Shown: positions 39,984-49,734 of the stretch, in pieces
Layout of the letters: each line of letters begins with the position of its first letter
How positions within the stretch are numbered: position 1 is the first letter of the stretch
Origin: Halalkalibacter krulwichiae
GTDB lineage: Bacteria > Bacillota > Bacilli > Bacillales > Bacillaceae_D
Reading direction: 5' to 3'
DNA: 64,000 nucleotides
NCBI RefSeq assembly: GCF_002109385.1
Contig: NZ_CP020814.1
Location: 3,371,501 to 3,435,500, forward strand
The notes under the pieces: model-generated
Databases searched by the model: none
Told to the model about the DNA's origin: nothing
What the model saw: only the letters and a program-made list of their open reading frames with translations
Program-made: the position numbers and the translations under genes

Positions 39984-40937
39984 TTATTTACTTACCGCTA
40001 CTAACTTTGCTACAACCTCGTCCGCTTCCTCCCATGAATACACGGTTGCCCCCGAAGCCATTGGATGACCTCCGCCATTATGTTCGGCAGCAATCCCATT
40101 AATAACAGGACCCTTTGAGCGTAACCTTACTCGTATTTGATCTTGCTCTTCAACAAAAAACACCCATGTTCTTAATCCTTCCACATCTGAAAAGGCATTA
40201 ACAAGTTGAGACGATTCGTTTGACGTGACAGAAAACTTTTCTAAGTCCTCTCTAGTTAAACGCATCACCCCTACCCCCTCTACAATGGTGAAATTTTGCA
40301 AAACATATCCTTGTAAACGCGACATTTTCAAATCTTTCTTATGTAATTTTGTATAGAATTCTGTTTGATTAAAACCTTGTTCTACTAATATAGCTGTCCT
40401 TCTATGAGTTCCGGCCGTCGTATTGTTATACAAAAAACGACCTGTATCTCCAACTATGCCAGCATACAGGAGCAATGCAGCGTCTGAACTCAACGTATAC
40501 CCTTCTTCTTGTCCTTGGATGTAAAACTCTACGATCATTTCACTTGTTGAACTAAATGCTGTATCAACCCAGACAAGATCTCCATAAGGCTCCTCATTCG
40601 GATGGTGGTCAATTTTAATTACGTATTTTGCTTGATTGATTCGCTTATCATCTATTCGAGCTGTATTGGCCGTGTCACATACGATAACTAAGGCGTCGTT
40701 ATACAACTTATCATCAACCTTATCCATCATCCCTAAAAACGCCAGAGATGGCTCGTTCTCCCCTACAGCTAAAATATGTTTATCAGGATAGCGCTCTTTG
40801 ATCAGCTTCACTAGACCTAATTGAGAACCAAGTGCATCTGGGTCTGGGCGCTCATGCCGATGAACAATAATCGTATCATATTGTCTAATTTGTTCTTGAA
40901 TTTCTTTTATCATCTTCTCATACTCCTTTTTGTTCAC
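39984..40937 (-). CDS. nrnA: Oligoribonuclease / pAp phosphatase NrnA
   Basis: 317 aa, DHH-DHHA1 phosphoesterase. It degrades nanoRNAs and dephosphorylates pAp, replacing both Orn and CysQ in Bacillus. Metal ligands: His26 region (VHRHERPDPDALGS), VCDTANTARID, the DHH motif in KIDHHPNEEPY, and GDTGRF; the C-terminal DHHA1 domain has HNGGGHPMASGAT. Every signature residue is intact. It converges on the 67-aa gene and lies divergent to ytpI. Confidence 0.95.
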   Translation of the reverse strand: MNKKEYEKMIKEIQEQIRQYDTIIVHRHERPDPDALGSQLGLVKLIKERYPDKHILAVGENEPSLAFLGMMDKVDDKLYNDALVIVCDTANTARIDDKRINQAKYVIKIDHHPNEEPYGDLVWVDTAFSSTSEMIVEFYIQGQEEGYTLSSDAALLLYAGIVGDTGRFLYNNTTAGTHRRTAILVEQGFNQTEFYTKLHKKDLKMSRLQGYVLQNFTIVEGVGVMRLTREDLEKFSVTSNESSQLVNAFSDVEGLRTWVFFVEEQDQIRVRLRSKGPVINGIAAEHNGGGHPMASGATVYSWEEADEVVAKLVAVSK

Positions 40938-41009
40938 TGATCCTCCACTAGCAAAATCCCTCTAATCGAGATACAATAACGAAAGGGATTAAAAGGAGGA
41001 TTTATTTGT

Positions 41010-41294
41010 ATGGACAAGTTATTAACAATAATTATTGTTATTTCTGCCGTTTTCTTTATGTATAATAAGTTTAAATCATGGCGTGCGGAAGAATCTTTAT
41101 TAAAGCGTATCTACCAAACAAAATCATCCTTTGCTCTTGGTTGCTTCTTAACAGCCTTCGCAGCAAATTTAATGATTTTTCCAAGAAGTCAGATTGATTT
41201 CGTTGTTGGCATCGTTTTTGCTATTTTGGGTTTAGCTAATATTATTTTCGGTTTTCGGGCTTCCCGCCATTATATCTCACAATTAGATAATTAA
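41010..41294 (+). CDS. ytpI: YtpI-like membrane protein
   Basis: 94 aa. There are three hydrophobic helices: residues 3-18, 40-60 (FALGCFLTAFAANLMIF) and 65-83 (FVVGIVFAILGLANIIFGF), ending in a short basic tail. It matches the B. subtilis YtpI family in length and position, between nrnA and ytoI. The function is unknown. AAAGGAGGATTT precedes the ATG. Repeat locus D starts right after the stop. Confidence 0.82.
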   Translation: MDKLLTIIIVISAVFFMYNKFKSWRAEESLLKRIYQTKSSFALGCFLTAFAANLMIFPRSQIDFVVGIVFAILGLANIIFGFRASRHYISQLDN

Positions 41295-41303
41295 TCTTAA
41301 CTT

Positions 41304-41473
41304 GAGGCAATATCAAAAGGTACACTTCAAACTCTCCATCTAAGTTGCAATGGCTTCACTCGTTACACGCCTGCTATGAGAAATCCACTCCTAGCAGGCT
41401 TGAACTACTGGTAACGGCTTCGCTCATTGCAGAGGCAATATCAAAAGGTACACCTTAACCTTTTGATATTGCC
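41304..41473 (-). repeat. Structured repeat locus D after ytoI
   Basis: A 16-bp hairpin (arms GGCAATATCAAAAGGT) at 41432-41473 is followed by a diverged core: TGCAATG/CATTGCA outer stem, GCGAAGCC, stem GTTAC/GTAAC and inner stem CCTGCTAGGAG/CTCATAGCAGG, then a partial hairpin copy at a 128-bp offset. Where loci A-C have GCTGC/GCAGC this locus has GTTAC/GTAAC, so both strands of the stem changed together. Confidence 0.78.
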
Positions 41474-41483
41474 ACTTTTCATT

Positions 41484-42787
41484 TTACTCTATTAATTGGG
41501 CTACCATTAAGGCTTTGCCGACTATGTTGCCTTCATGGTAGAGTTCGACATCGATCTTCCCATGCTTTCGTCCGATTTCTAATACTTTAGGCAGGATCGT
41601 CATAACGCTGTCAATTTGAACAGGTTTAATAAAATAGAGCGTGATATTTTCAACGACTAGATCACCTTTTTTATATTTCCGCATTACTCTACTCCCAACC
41701 TCAGTTACCAACGTTGTAATAACCCCATATGAGATCGTTCCAAGTTGATTAGTCATTTGCGGTGTAACTTCACACTCGTATGTCAGTTCGTCACCTGTGA
41801 CTTCTTGGACACGACTTGTAACAATATCTTCAATCGTTTCTCCGATATGCGGTTGTCGTTGTACCATTTGCAACGCTTTTAGTACATCTTGACGGCTAAT
41901 GACACCAAGTAACTTTCTCTGGTTATCAATTACAGGAAGCAACTCAATCCCTTCCCAAACCATTACATGCGCAACTGCAGCTACCGATGTACGCTCATTA
42001 ACCGTGATTGGATTTTTTGTCATTACTTTTTCAATGGGTGTTTGTTTCGTAGCACTTAGTACATCCTTCGCTGCCACCATCCCTTGGATCTTCATGTTAG
42101 CATCGATAACTGGATAACGACTATGTCCTGTACGGTCATTTAAATCATGCCACTTTTCAACTGTATTTTGGGTTGTCATATAGAACGTATCTTGTAAAGG
42201 TATTAATATATCGTCAACTAATACAATTTCCTTTTTAATTAGTTGGTCATAGATTGCTCGGTTTATCATTGCAGCAACAGTAAACGTATCATAACTTGTT
42301 GAGATTATTGGTAGTTGCAGTTCATCTGCTAGAGCAATCACTTCATCACTCGTATTAAATCCCCCTGTAATTAAAACTGCAGCCCCGCCTCAAGCCCAAC
42401 TTTATGAACTTGGACACGGTTACCAACGATTAATAAGTTTCCTGCTTCTACATAGCGCATCATAGCATCAAGCTTCATTGCTCCGATAACAAAACGGTTT
42501 AATGTTTTATATAAACCTTCACGCCCACCTAGAACTTGTCCATCAACAATGTTAACGACCTCTGCATATGTAAGTTTTTCGATGTTTTCCTTTTTCTTCT
42601 TTTCTATACGAATTGTCCCTACACGTTCTATCGTACTAACAAGCCCTTGATTCTCCGCTTCCTTGATCGCCCTATAGGCCGTTCCTTCACTCACTGTCAG
42701 CGCCTTTGCAATCGAACGAACGGAAATCTTTTCTCCTACTTCTAAATTTGTTATGTATTCTAAAATTTGCTCATGCTTAGTAGCCAT
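41484..42787 (-). CDS. ytoI: YtoI-like CBS-domain regulator (frameshift)
   Basis: Repaired length 434 aa (439 in B. subtilis). Domains in order: winged helix-turn-helix (MATKHEQILEYI... VSEGTAYRAIKEAENQG), DRTGG domain (IVDGQVLGGREGLYKTLNRFVIGAM), two CBS domains (about 195-310, EKVMTKNPITV...ISRQDVLKALQM) and a C-terminal hotdog-type domain (IKPVQIDSVM). The frame breaks at 42383-42386: GGGG should be GGGGG, restoring LEAGAAVLITGGFNTSDEV. The ligand and targets are unknown; CBS domains usually sense adenine nucleotides. A homopolymer sequencing error is likely. Confidence 0.9.
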
Positions 42788-42884
42788 GATAGTCACCACA
42801 CTTTCAAACTGTTTCACCGAATTTTCGAAACTGTACTAATACTTATTATACGTGTGAATGTGGCGACTATCAAGAACTGCATCA

Positions 42885-43124
42885 TTACCCTCTTACTTTT
42901 GCTCTTACCTGTCTGTATTTTTTTACCAATACAGCTTCACGTCTCTGCTGATTTTTATGATATAACAGATGTAATCCGTTTCCACTAATGACGAGAACTG
43001 CGAGTCCTGTCCACGCCCAAGAAAAGACTTGATCAATCATTGAACCATTAAACGGTAAGTACTCTAGTCCATAAATCAACATCGTCATTGATAAGAGAAA
43101 AGAGATAAACAATCTTTGTTTCAT
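42885..43124 (-). CDS. Small membrane protein, hypothetical
   Basis: 79 aa from ATG 43124, six bases after GGAGGG; the ATG two codons earlier is too close to that site. There are two hydrophobic helices (FISFLLSMTMLIYGLEYL and VFSWAWTGLAVLVISGNGL) followed by a strongly basic tail (RREAVLVKKYRQVRAKVRG). I do not recognise the family. It stands alone between ytoI and ytkL. Confidence 0.65.
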   Translation of the reverse strand: MKQRLFISFLLSMTMLIYGLEYLPFNGSMIDQVFSWAWTGLAVLVISGNGLHLLYHKNQQRREAVLVKKYRQVRAKVRG

Positions 43125-43222
43125 AGACATCCCTCCGCAACTAATCCTTATACAGCATATGTAACGAAATAAATAAAAAGAACAAGCCTTGGTTCAAGCA
43201 ACCTACATTTGTAGGATGAATA

Positions 43223-43256
43223 TAAAAAACCAACCAGTATTCCTAGTTGGTTTTAG
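43223..43256 (-). terminator. Terminator of ytkL
   Basis: AAAACCAACTAG pairs with CTGGTTGGTTTT and is followed by a T run on the minus strand. Confidence 0.85.
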
Positions 43257-43284
43257 TCTTGTAATCTACTTGTCCTTAAACTGA

Positions 43285-43968
43285 TTAAAATTCAATTTCA
43301 TCCCCTATTGACAAATAAAGACCTTTCTTCCCTGAGAGATTCTCAGTAAACTCTACTGGATCTTGCTCAATGACAGGGAATGTATTGTAATGAATCGGAA
43401 CAACTTTCTTTGCTTGAAGCCATTCAGCAGCAGTAGATGCATCCTCAGGTCCCATTGTGAAGTTGTCACCAATTGGCAAGAAAGCAAGATCTATTGCATT
43501 TCGTTCACCAATTAATTTCATATCGCTAAACAACGCTGTATCTCCGGCATGGAAAATCGTCTTCCCTTCAGCTGAAAATAAGATACCCGCTGGCATACCT
43601 GTATAGACGATCTTTTGTTCTTCTTCTACAGTATAGGACGAACCGTGAAATGCTTGTGTTAACTTAACCTTCCCGAAATCAAATTGATGAGCACCGCCAA
43701 TATGCATTGGATGCGTACGTACACCTTGCCAACTTAAATATGTAGCTAATTCAAATGGTGCGATAACAAGAGCATCGTTTCGTTTCGCTATTGCTACTGT
43801 GTCACCTACATGATCATTATGACCATGAGTTAATAGAATTACATCTACTTTTAGTTCCTCTTCCTTTAAATCTGTTTGTCCGTTTCCTGTTAGAAAGGGA
43901 TCAACAATAATTCGAGTTCCCTCTGTCTCAATTAGAACAACTGAATGTCCATGATAACTAACTTTCAT
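43285..43968 (-). CDS. ytkL: Metal-dependent hydrolase, UPF0173 (YtkL)
   Basis: 227 aa from ATG 43968, which follows GGAGTG; upstream Met codons lack this spacing. Metallo-beta-lactamase fold: [14 protein letters not shown], the zinc motif [25 protein letters not shown] and VPIHYNTFP. The substrate is unknown; B. subtilis YtkL is the same length. It lies divergent from the M24 peptidase gene and has its own terminator. Confidence 0.92.
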   Translation of the reverse strand: MKVSYHGHSVVLIETEGTRIIVDPFLTGNGQTDLKEEELKVDVILLTHGHNDHVGDTVAIAKRNDALVIAPFELATYLSWQGVRTHPMHIGGAHQFDFGKVKLTQAFHGSSYTVEEEQKIVYTGMPAGILFSAEGKTIFHAGDTALFSDMKLIGERNAIDLAFLPIGDNFTMGPEDASTAAEWLQAKKVVPIHYNTFPVIEQDPVEFTENLSGKKGLYLSIGDEIEF

Positions 43969-44151
43969 CGTATACACTCCTTTTACAAAATTAACCCTTT
44001 ACAGTAATTTAAACAACACTTCGAAAAAGTCCTGCTACTATTTTAAAGAAATATGAGTATTATACTGTTCCGGCTCTTTCTCCTCTTCACTTTCTTAATT
44101 CTCCATATGATGATACATTAAGAACTAACCTTGCGATTGAAAGGAGTAATT

Positions 44152-45255
44152 ATGTCACAACAACGTATCGAAACGATTCAAAAATGGCTCAAAGACCAAA
44201 ATGCCGAGTTTGCTTTTATTCAGAGTAAAGCCAATTTATTTTATTTAACTGGATTTCGCTGTGAACCTCACGAACGTTTAATTTCCTTATTTGTATTTCA
44301 AGACAAAGAACCTTTTCTTGTTTGTCCAAATATGGAGAAACCACTAATTTCTCAGGCTGGTTGGGCTTATCCCATCATTGGATATAGTGATCACGAAAAT
44401 CCTTGGGAGCTAATCAATAAGTATCTTTCAACCTATTCATTCGAACAAAATATAGCAGCAATTGAAAAAGAGGCACTCTCTGTGGCTAGACATGAGCAGC
44501 TACAAAACCTATTCCCTACTTTCACCTTTGTAAACTGCGAACAAGGGATAATGGAAATGAGATTAATCAAGAATGAAGACGAAATTGCTATCTTACGAGA
44601 AGCAGCTAAGCTTGCTGACTTTGGAGTTGAAGTTGGTATAAACGCCGTAAAAAAAGGACGTACAGAAATGGAGATTCTTGCTTTGATCGAGTATGAGTTG
44701 AAGAAAAAAGGAATCGCTGAAATGTCGTTCGGGACTTTAGTATTAAGTGGAGAGAATACGGCTAACCCACACGGCCACCCAAATACGAAACAAATCAAAG
44801 AAGGTGATTTTGTCTTATTTGATTTAGGGGTTGTGGTAGAAGGATACTGTTCAGACATAACTAGAACTATTATCCTTGGTCAGCCAACCGAACAACAAGA
44901 GCAAATTTATTCTACCGTATTAAAAGCCCAGGAAGAAACGTTACATATTTGTAGAGAAGGAACGATCTTAGGTGATTTAGACCGAAAAGCCAGATCGATT
45001 ATTTCTAACGCTGGTTACGGGGAGTACTTTCCTCACCGGATTGGCCACGGTCTAGGATCTGAAGTTCATGAACTTCCTTCATTAAATGAAACAAATAATG
45101 ATCGCTTACAAGTAGGGATGACCTTTACGATTGAACCTGGAATCTATTTACCTGGCGTCGGCGGAGTCCGTATTGAAGATGATGTCCTCATTACTAAACA
45201 AGGACATGAATGCTTAACAAAGTTTCCAAAGGAGTTGCAAATCATTCATAGTTAA
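44152..45255 (+). CDS. M24 family aminopeptidase, Xaa-Pro dipeptidase-like
   Basis: 367 aa from ATG 44152, eight bases after AAAGGAG; a Met seven codons earlier has no such site. The N-terminal creatinase-like domain (about 1-130) is followed by the pita-bread catalytic domain with metal ligands in FDLGVVVEGYCSDITRT (two Asp), HRIGHGLGSEVHE (His), TIEPGIYLPG (Glu) and VRIEDDV (Glu). It removes N-terminal residues next to proline. All five ligands are present. It may act like Bacillus YpdF or PepQ, and I cannot tell which. Confidence 0.88.
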   Translation: MSQQRIETIQKWLKDQNAEFAFIQSKANLFYLTGFRCEPHERLISLFVFQDKEPFLVCPNMEKPLISQAGWAYPIIGYSDHENPWELINKYLSTYSFEQNIAAIEKEALSVARHEQLQNLFPTFTFVNCEQGIMEMRLIKNEDEIAILREAAKLADFGVEVGINAVKKGRTEMEILALIEYELKKKGIAEMSFGTLVLSGENTANPHGHPNTKQIKEGDFVLFDLGVVVEGYCSDITRTIILGQPTEQQEQIYSTVLKAQEETLHICREGTILGDLDRKARSIISNAGYGEYFPHRIGHGLGSEVHELPSLNETNNDRLQVGMTFTIEPGIYLPGVGGVRIEDDVLITKQGHECLTKFPKELQIIHS

Positions 45256-45267
45256 AGGGAAACAACA

Positions 45268-45339
45268 AGAGGGCGTCTCAAAAGGAAGCAATGTGCTTAG
45301 CCATTGCTACTTCTTAAAGTACTTTTGAGACAACCTCCT
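45268..45339. terminator. Hairpin after the M24 peptidase, with an inserted stem
   Basis: GTCTCAAAAG and CTTTTGAGAC form the outer stem (bidirectional between convergent genes). The loop is unusually long and contains a second stem GCAATG/CATTGC, the same outer-stem sequence as structured repeat loci B and D, and a short TTCTTAAAG. It may be a decayed or partial member of that family. Confidence 0.6.
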
Positions 45340-45723
45340 CTATTTATGATCTTGCCAAACCCATGTAAATAATTTTCCTTCGCCATTCATAAAACGGATA
45401 TCAATTCGCTCTAGATTAGGGTACTGTGACTCTTTTAATCGTTTTACATAATTGGTAACGTCTTCTTGTTCATCTAATTTTAAAATATCAAGTACTTGTT
45501 CCATCTTTTTCTTTGCTTCTTTACCTTTTACCACATGATTGCCGTGTTCAAATTCATACTGACTTGGACTATCAAATTCCCATTGATATTCGATTCCTTT
45601 TTCAACTACTGTAATTCGTATCGAAAAAAGACTCATCAATTCTGTACCAGCAGCACTGACTGGTCCTGCAAAAACTCCGAACAATAAAAATGCAACAACT
45701 GATAACGAATACCATCTATTCAT
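45340..45723 (-). CDS. Putative secreted protein, hypothetical
   Basis: 127 aa from ATG 45723, six bases after GAGGTG. The N-terminus looks like a signal peptide (MNRWYSLSVVAFLLFGVFAGPVSAAG), with likely cleavage after VSA. The remaining ~100 residues are charged and soluble, ending RFMNGEGKLFTWVWQDHK. I do not recognise the family. It is convergent with the M24 peptidase gene and 57 bases downstream of the SDR gene. Confidence 0.65.
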   Translation of the reverse strand: MNRWYSLSVVAFLLFGVFAGPVSAAGTELMSLFSIRITVVEKGIEYQWEFDSPSQYEFEHGNHVVKGKEAKKKMEQVLDILKLDEQEDVTNYVKRLKESQYPNLERIDIRFMNGEGKLFTWVWQDHK

Positions 45724-45780
45724 GTACATCACCTCAGTTTTAACATGTACAGAAAATGGTAATTTATTCATCCTAGTTTC

Positions 45781-46539
45781 TTATCGATAGCGATTAATGA
45801 CATCCACCCCACCTGTTACTTCTAATACCGTCCCGGTTACCATATCTGCATTTTCTTCACATAGAAAGAGAATAGCTCTAGCGATATCTTCCCCTGTTCC
45901 ACTCCTACCTATTGGCGTCTCACTATCATGATTCAATCTTGCTTCTTTGATCGTCGCTTCCTTCATTTCTCCCAAAATATTACCAGGACAAACCATATTA
46001 GCCGTTATTCCATATTCGGCTTCCTCTATTGAAACCGTCTTCATCAAAGAAACAAGTCCAACTTTAGCTGCAGCATAAGCAGAACGATAGATCCAACCCG
46101 GAGCACTATTTGCCCCTTGAAAGCCATATGTAACAATTCTACCAAATCGCTGTTTACGCATAATGGGAACTATTTTTCTTAACAAGTGATACACTGCGCT
46201 TAAATTTCCTTCTATCATGCTATACCATTCGTCTAGTTCATAGTCGACTAACTTCTTCCTCTCAAACACATAAGGACCCGCATTATTTATTAATAAATCG
46301 ATTCTATTGTAACGGTCCATTGCTTCCTCAACTGCGCAATTAATATCTTCCTTTTTTGTTACATCCGCTTGTACAAAATGCAACTTGTGAGCATACTGTT
46401 TCCAGCGATTTCGCAATTGCTTCACTGCTTCCTCATCACTACGAAAGGTGACTGTTACGGAATAACCATTCGCTAATAGAGCTTCTGTTACTTGCACCCC
46501 AAGTCCCTTTGTACCTGCTGTAATGAACGCATGCCGCAT
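45781..46539 (-). CDS. Short-chain dehydrogenase/reductase, atypical active site
   Basis: 252 aa from ATG 46539. The Rossmann cofactor motif reads TAGTKGLG (residues 7-14) instead of the usual TGGxxGIG, followed by NNAGP (85-89) and the active-site Tyr155 and Lys159 (SAYAAAK). The serine normally found 13 residues before the Tyr aligns with a glycine here (YGFQGANS), so catalysis may be altered or served by Ser145. The C-terminal VTGTVLEVTGGVDV closes the fold. The substrate is unknown; a FabG-like role is possible. Confidence 0.85.
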   Translation of the reverse strand: MRHAFITAGTKGLGVQVTEALLANGYSVTVTFRSDEEAVKQLRNRWKQYAHKLHFVQADVTKKEDINCAVEEAMDRYNRIDLLINNAGPYVFERKKLVDYELDEWYSMIEGNLSAVYHLLRKIVPIMRKQRFGRIVTYGFQGANSAPGWIYRSAYAAAKVGLVSLMKTVSIEEAEYGITANMVCPGNILGEMKEATIKEARLNHDSETPIGRSGTGEDIARAILFLCEENADMVTGTVLEVTGGVDVINRYR

Positions 46540-46619
46540 CAAAACTTCCCCTCACCTTTAACCTCTCTTAGATCATACTATGTTTTAAGGGGAAAAGTAA
46601 AAAGGATCGCTTGAATGAA

Positions 46620-46668
46620 AGAGCAAAAGCTCCCCAAGGTAAAAACCATCCTTGGGGAGCTTTTGCTC
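46620..46668. terminator. Perfect hairpin between SDR and the 50-aa gene
   Basis: GAGCAAAAGCTCCCCAAGG and its exact complement flank ATGGTTTTTA. The arm overlaps the stop codon region of the 50-aa gene, and the loop GGATGGTTTTTACC matches that of structured repeat loci C and E. It looks like the hairpin module of that family without a core. Confidence 0.75.
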
Positions 46669-46820
46669 TATTTTTTCATTTTGTCATATTGGTGTGCCAT
46701 TTCGTCTTGGTGGCGTTGTTCGTCATGGGTGCCATGACTGTATGAATCCATCACTTGCTGATGTACAGTCATTTCCCCTTCTACGTCATACGTTGCGTTT
46801 GTTAATTTATGTTCCTTCAT
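46668..46820 (-). CDS. Small histidine-rich protein, 50 aa
   Basis: 50 codons from ATG 46820, preceded by AGAAGGGGG, ending with TAG at 46668-46670. The protein is hydrophilic, with six His and many Asp/Glu/Gln: MKEHKLTNATYDVEG at the start and a His-rich middle (SHGTHDEQRHQDEMAHQYD). It resembles in style the small DUF4025 (YozQ-like) proteins, but I am not sure of the match. Good ribosome site, tight terminator and lack of overlapping genes support it as real. Confidence 0.6.
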   Translation of the reverse strand: MKEHKLTNATYDVEGEMTVHQQVMDSYSHGTHDEQRHQDEMAHQYDKMKK

Positions 46821-46896
46821 CTCGTTGTGCCCCCTTCTAAGTATTAACTACCTTAGTTAGTATTGGCACAACTTTGTTTATTATGTGATGAAAGAT

Positions 46897-48285
46897 CTAT
46901 TTTTGAACTGCTGCATGTAAGCACTGTTCAGCTTTCGTTAATGCGATTTTTACTTGTTCGAACCCTGTACCTCCAGCACTATTTCGACGGGCGACAACAG
47001 TTTTTGGTAGTAAGACTTCATAAATGTTTTCTTCAAACAGCTCGCTCGCTTCTTGATAGTCTGAAAAAGGTAGATCTAGTAAGAAAACTCCTTTTTGAAT
47101 GGCTACAAGGACAAGCTTTCCTACTACTTCATGCGCCTGACGGAAAGGCATTCCTTTTGTCGCTAAATAGTCTGCTAATTCAGTAGCATTTGAAAAGTCT
47201 TGGTGTACAGCTTTTTCCATCTTATCTGTGTTAACAGTCATTGTTTCAATCATACCCGCAAAGATGTTCAATGAACCTTTTACCGTCTCGACCGTATCGA
47301 ACATGCCTTCTTTGTCTTCTTGCATATCTTTATTGTAGGCAAGTGGTAATCCTTTTAACGTCGTTAATAACGAGAATAAGTTCCCATAAACTCGTCCTGT
47401 TTTCCCACGAATAAGCTCAGCCATATCTGGGTTTTTCTTTTGTGGCATGATGCTTGAACCTGTTGCAAACGAATCATCCATCTCAATAAATTGAAATTCT
47501 TGAGTCGACCAAAGAATCAATTCTTCACACAAACGAGATAAATGCATCATCAAGACAGAAGACGCACTTAAAAATTCCACAATAAAATCACGGTCACTTA
47601 CCGCATCAAGGCTGTTATGATAAATATCGTCAAAGCCTAAAAGTTCTGCAGCATAAGCACGATCAATTGGAAACGTCGTCCCTGCCAAAGCTCCTGCACC
47701 TAATGGTGAAATGTTTAATCGTTTCATACTATCTTCTAGACGGCCATAATCACGCTCCAGCATCCAGAAATAAGCAAGCAAATGATGAGCAAATGAAACT
47801 GGTTGAGCGCGCTGAAGATGAGTATATCCAGGAATCAATGTTTCAACATGATTCGTAGCCTGGTTATACAATGCTTCTTGCAGCTTTTTCACAGCAACCA
47901 TGATTTCTTTTGTATTATTACGTAAATAAAGGTGCATGTCTGTTGCTACTTGGTCATTACGACTACGTCCAGTATGAAGCTTTCCTCCAACTGGCCCAAT
48001 CTCGTCAATAAGCATTTTTTCAAGGTTCAAATGAATATCTTCTTCTGAAACAGAGAATTCAAGCTCACCTTTTTTTGCCTTTTCACGAAGAATAGTTAAG
48101 CCAGCTTTAATTTGCTCGACTTCATCTGCTGGAAGAATACCGCATTTCCCGAGCATAGATACATGCGCAAGGCTTCCTTCGATATCTTCGTCGACAAGAG
48201 CTTGGTCAAAGCCGATCGATGCACCGAATGCATCGACCCACTCTTCCGCTGTTTTAGTAAAACGTCCACCCCAGAGCTTAGACAC
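46897..48285 (-). CDS. argH: Argininosuccinate lyase
   Basis: 462 aa from GTG 48285 ([17 protein letters not shown]), which shares one base with the argG stop (TAGTG); a longer frame to 48348 overlaps argG and is not needed. It splits argininosuccinate into arginine and fumarate. The family motifs are intact: [24 protein letters not shown] [13 protein letters not shown], and the signature loop [12 protein letters not shown] with the catalytic Ser. It forms an operon with argG. Confidence 0.96.
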   Translation of the reverse strand: MSKLWGGRFTKTAEEWVDAFGASIGFDQALVDEDIEGSLAHVSMLGKCGILPADEVEQIKAGLTILREKAKKGELEFSVSEEDIHLNLEKMLIDEIGPVGGKLHTGRSRNDQVATDMHLYLRNNTKEIMVAVKKLQEALYNQATNHVETLIPGYTHLQRAQPVSFAHHLLAYFWMLERDYGRLEDSMKRLNISPLGAGALAGTTFPIDRAYAAELLGFDDIYHNSLDAVSDRDFIVEFLSASSVLMMHLSRLCEELILWSTQEFQFIEMDDSFATGSSIMPQKKNPDMAELIRGKTGRVYGNLFSLLTTLKGLPLAYNKDMQEDKEGMFDTVETVKGSLNIFAGMIETMTVNTDKMEKAVHQDFSNATELADYLATKGMPFRQAHEVVGKLVLVAIQKGVFLLDLPFSDYQEASELFEENIYEVLLPKTVVARRNSAGGTGFEQVKIALTKAEQCLHAAVQK

Positions 48286-49496
48286 TATTGTGTAACCTCC
48301 TTCTTCTCTTTGCTCACCATGCTGTTTACTTTCGTTGATAATCCCCAAAGTGAGATAAAGCCAACTGCTGCACTGTGATCAAATTCATCATCCGTTGAAT
48401 ACGTAGCAAGTTTTTCATTGTATAGAGAGTAAGGCGATTTACGTCCTTCTACAATCGCGTGACCTTTAAATAATTTCACACGTACAACTCCCGTTACTGT
48501 CTTTTGCGTTTCCGTTAAAAAGGCTTGAAGTGCTTTTGTAATTGGCGAGAACCATAGACCATCGTAAATAACTTCAGACAGCTTCTTAGAAATCACAGGT
48601 TTAAAGTGTGCCACTTCTTTCGTCAATGTGATATCTTCTAATTCCTTATGAGCTTTAATTAAAGTCATCGCTCCTGGACACTCATATACTTCACGAGACT
48701 TAATCCCAACAAGACGGTTTTCAACATGATCAATTCTTCCAACTCCATGCTTACCAGCAACTTGGTTTAGCTCTAGAATTAATTGATCAAGTTGATAAGA
48801 TTTACCGTTTAGAGTAACAGGAACACCTTGCTCAAACCCAATTTCAATAATTTCAGCTTCATCTGGCGTATTCTCAATTGCTGCCGTTAATTCATATGCA
48901 CCTTCTGGAGGAGTCGCCCATGGATCTTCTAGAATTCCACATTCGTTTGCACGTCCCCATAAGTTTTGGTCAACTGAATAAGGATTATCCAAATCAACTG
49001 GAATTGGGATATTATTGGCTTTTGCATATTCAATCTCTTCGTCACGTGACCAACCCCATTCACGAACTGGAGCTAGCACTTTCAAATTAGGATTTAAAGC
49101 TTGAATAGATACTTCAAAGCGCACTTGGTCATTTCCCTTACCTGTACAACCATGTGCAACTGCAACCGCTCCTGTTTCTTCAGCAATCTCCACAAGTTTC
49201 TTTGAAATTAGTGGACGAGATAATGCTGATACTAGTGGGTATTTTTCTTCATACATAGTATGTGCTTGCAATGTAGGAAGAACAAAGTCCTCAGCAAATT
49301 CTTTTTTTGCATCGATTGAGTAAGATTCAATCGCACCTACATCTAATGCTTTCTGTTTAACAAAATCCAAATCTTTTCCTTCGCCAACATCTAAACCTAC
49401 AGCAATGACATCATAACCTTTATCTGCTAACCATTTAATTGCAACTGATGTATCTAACCCGCCTGAATATGCTAAAACTACTTTCTCTTTACTCAT
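48285..49496 (-). CDS. argG: Argininosuccinate synthase
   Basis: 403 aa. It joins citrulline and aspartate with ATP. The ATP-binding PP-loop is [11 protein letters not shown] near the start; citrulline/aspartate-binding stretches include [15 protein letters not shown] and [11 protein letters not shown]. Length as in B. subtilis (403 aa). GGAGG precedes the ATG. argG-argH is a common arginine operon under AhrC, and ARG-box-like palindromes lie upstream (separate entry). Confidence 0.97.
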   Translation of the reverse strand: MSKEKVVLAYSGGLDTSVAIKWLADKGYDVIAVGLDVGEGKDLDFVKQKALDVGAIESYSIDAKKEFAEDFVLPTLQAHTMYEEKYPLVSALSRPLISKKLVEIAEETGAVAVAHGCTGKGNDQVRFEVSIQALNPNLKVLAPVREWGWSRDEEIEYAKANNIPIPVDLDNPYSVDQNLWGRANECGILEDPWATPPEGAYELTAAIENTPDEAEIIEIGFEQGVPVTLNGKSYQLDQLILELNQVAGKHGVGRIDHVENRLVGIKSREVYECPGAMTLIKAHKELEDITLTKEVAHFKPVISKKLSEVIYDGLWFSPITKALQAFLTETQKTVTGVVRVKLFKGHAIVEGRKSPYSLYNEKLATYSTDDEFDHSAAVGFISLWGLSTKVNSMVSKEKKEVTQ

Positions 49497-49507
49497 CTCT
49501 CATAACC

Positions 49508-49640
49508 TCCACTGAATATTAATACTCTAAATATTATTTTTATACATAGTTATTCAAAAAAATGAGTGCTTCTTATCTCTGCACCGTTTTGCATAAAACC
49601 AAATACAATTCTTATTAATATTCATAACTTTAACAGGGGT
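49508..49640 (-). promoter_or_regulatory. argG upstream region with ARG-box-like sites
   Basis: ACTGAATATTAATACT (49511-49526), TGTATAAAAATAATAT (about 49531-49546) and TTATGAATATTAATAAG (about 49620-49637) each resemble the AhrC/ArgR box (TGAAT-WWWW-ATTCA), mostly on one half. Regulation of argG by AhrC is known in B. subtilis. The matches are partial. Confidence 0.4.
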
Positions 49641-49734
49641 GCTTCGTTTTGGCAAGTAGTTTTTTGTGTTTTTTTTATAGTTTTTATTTTCATTTCCTTA
49701 AACTTTCGTTATGATCAACATTGAGGTGACTAGT

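Noticed and set aside
41304..41473. Insertion sequence or MITE with terminal inverted repeats
   Set aside because: No transposase, no common terminal sequence across loci, and the flanking duplications of 30-45 bp are longer than typical target duplications. A mobile origin is not excluded and is discussed as a hypothesis.
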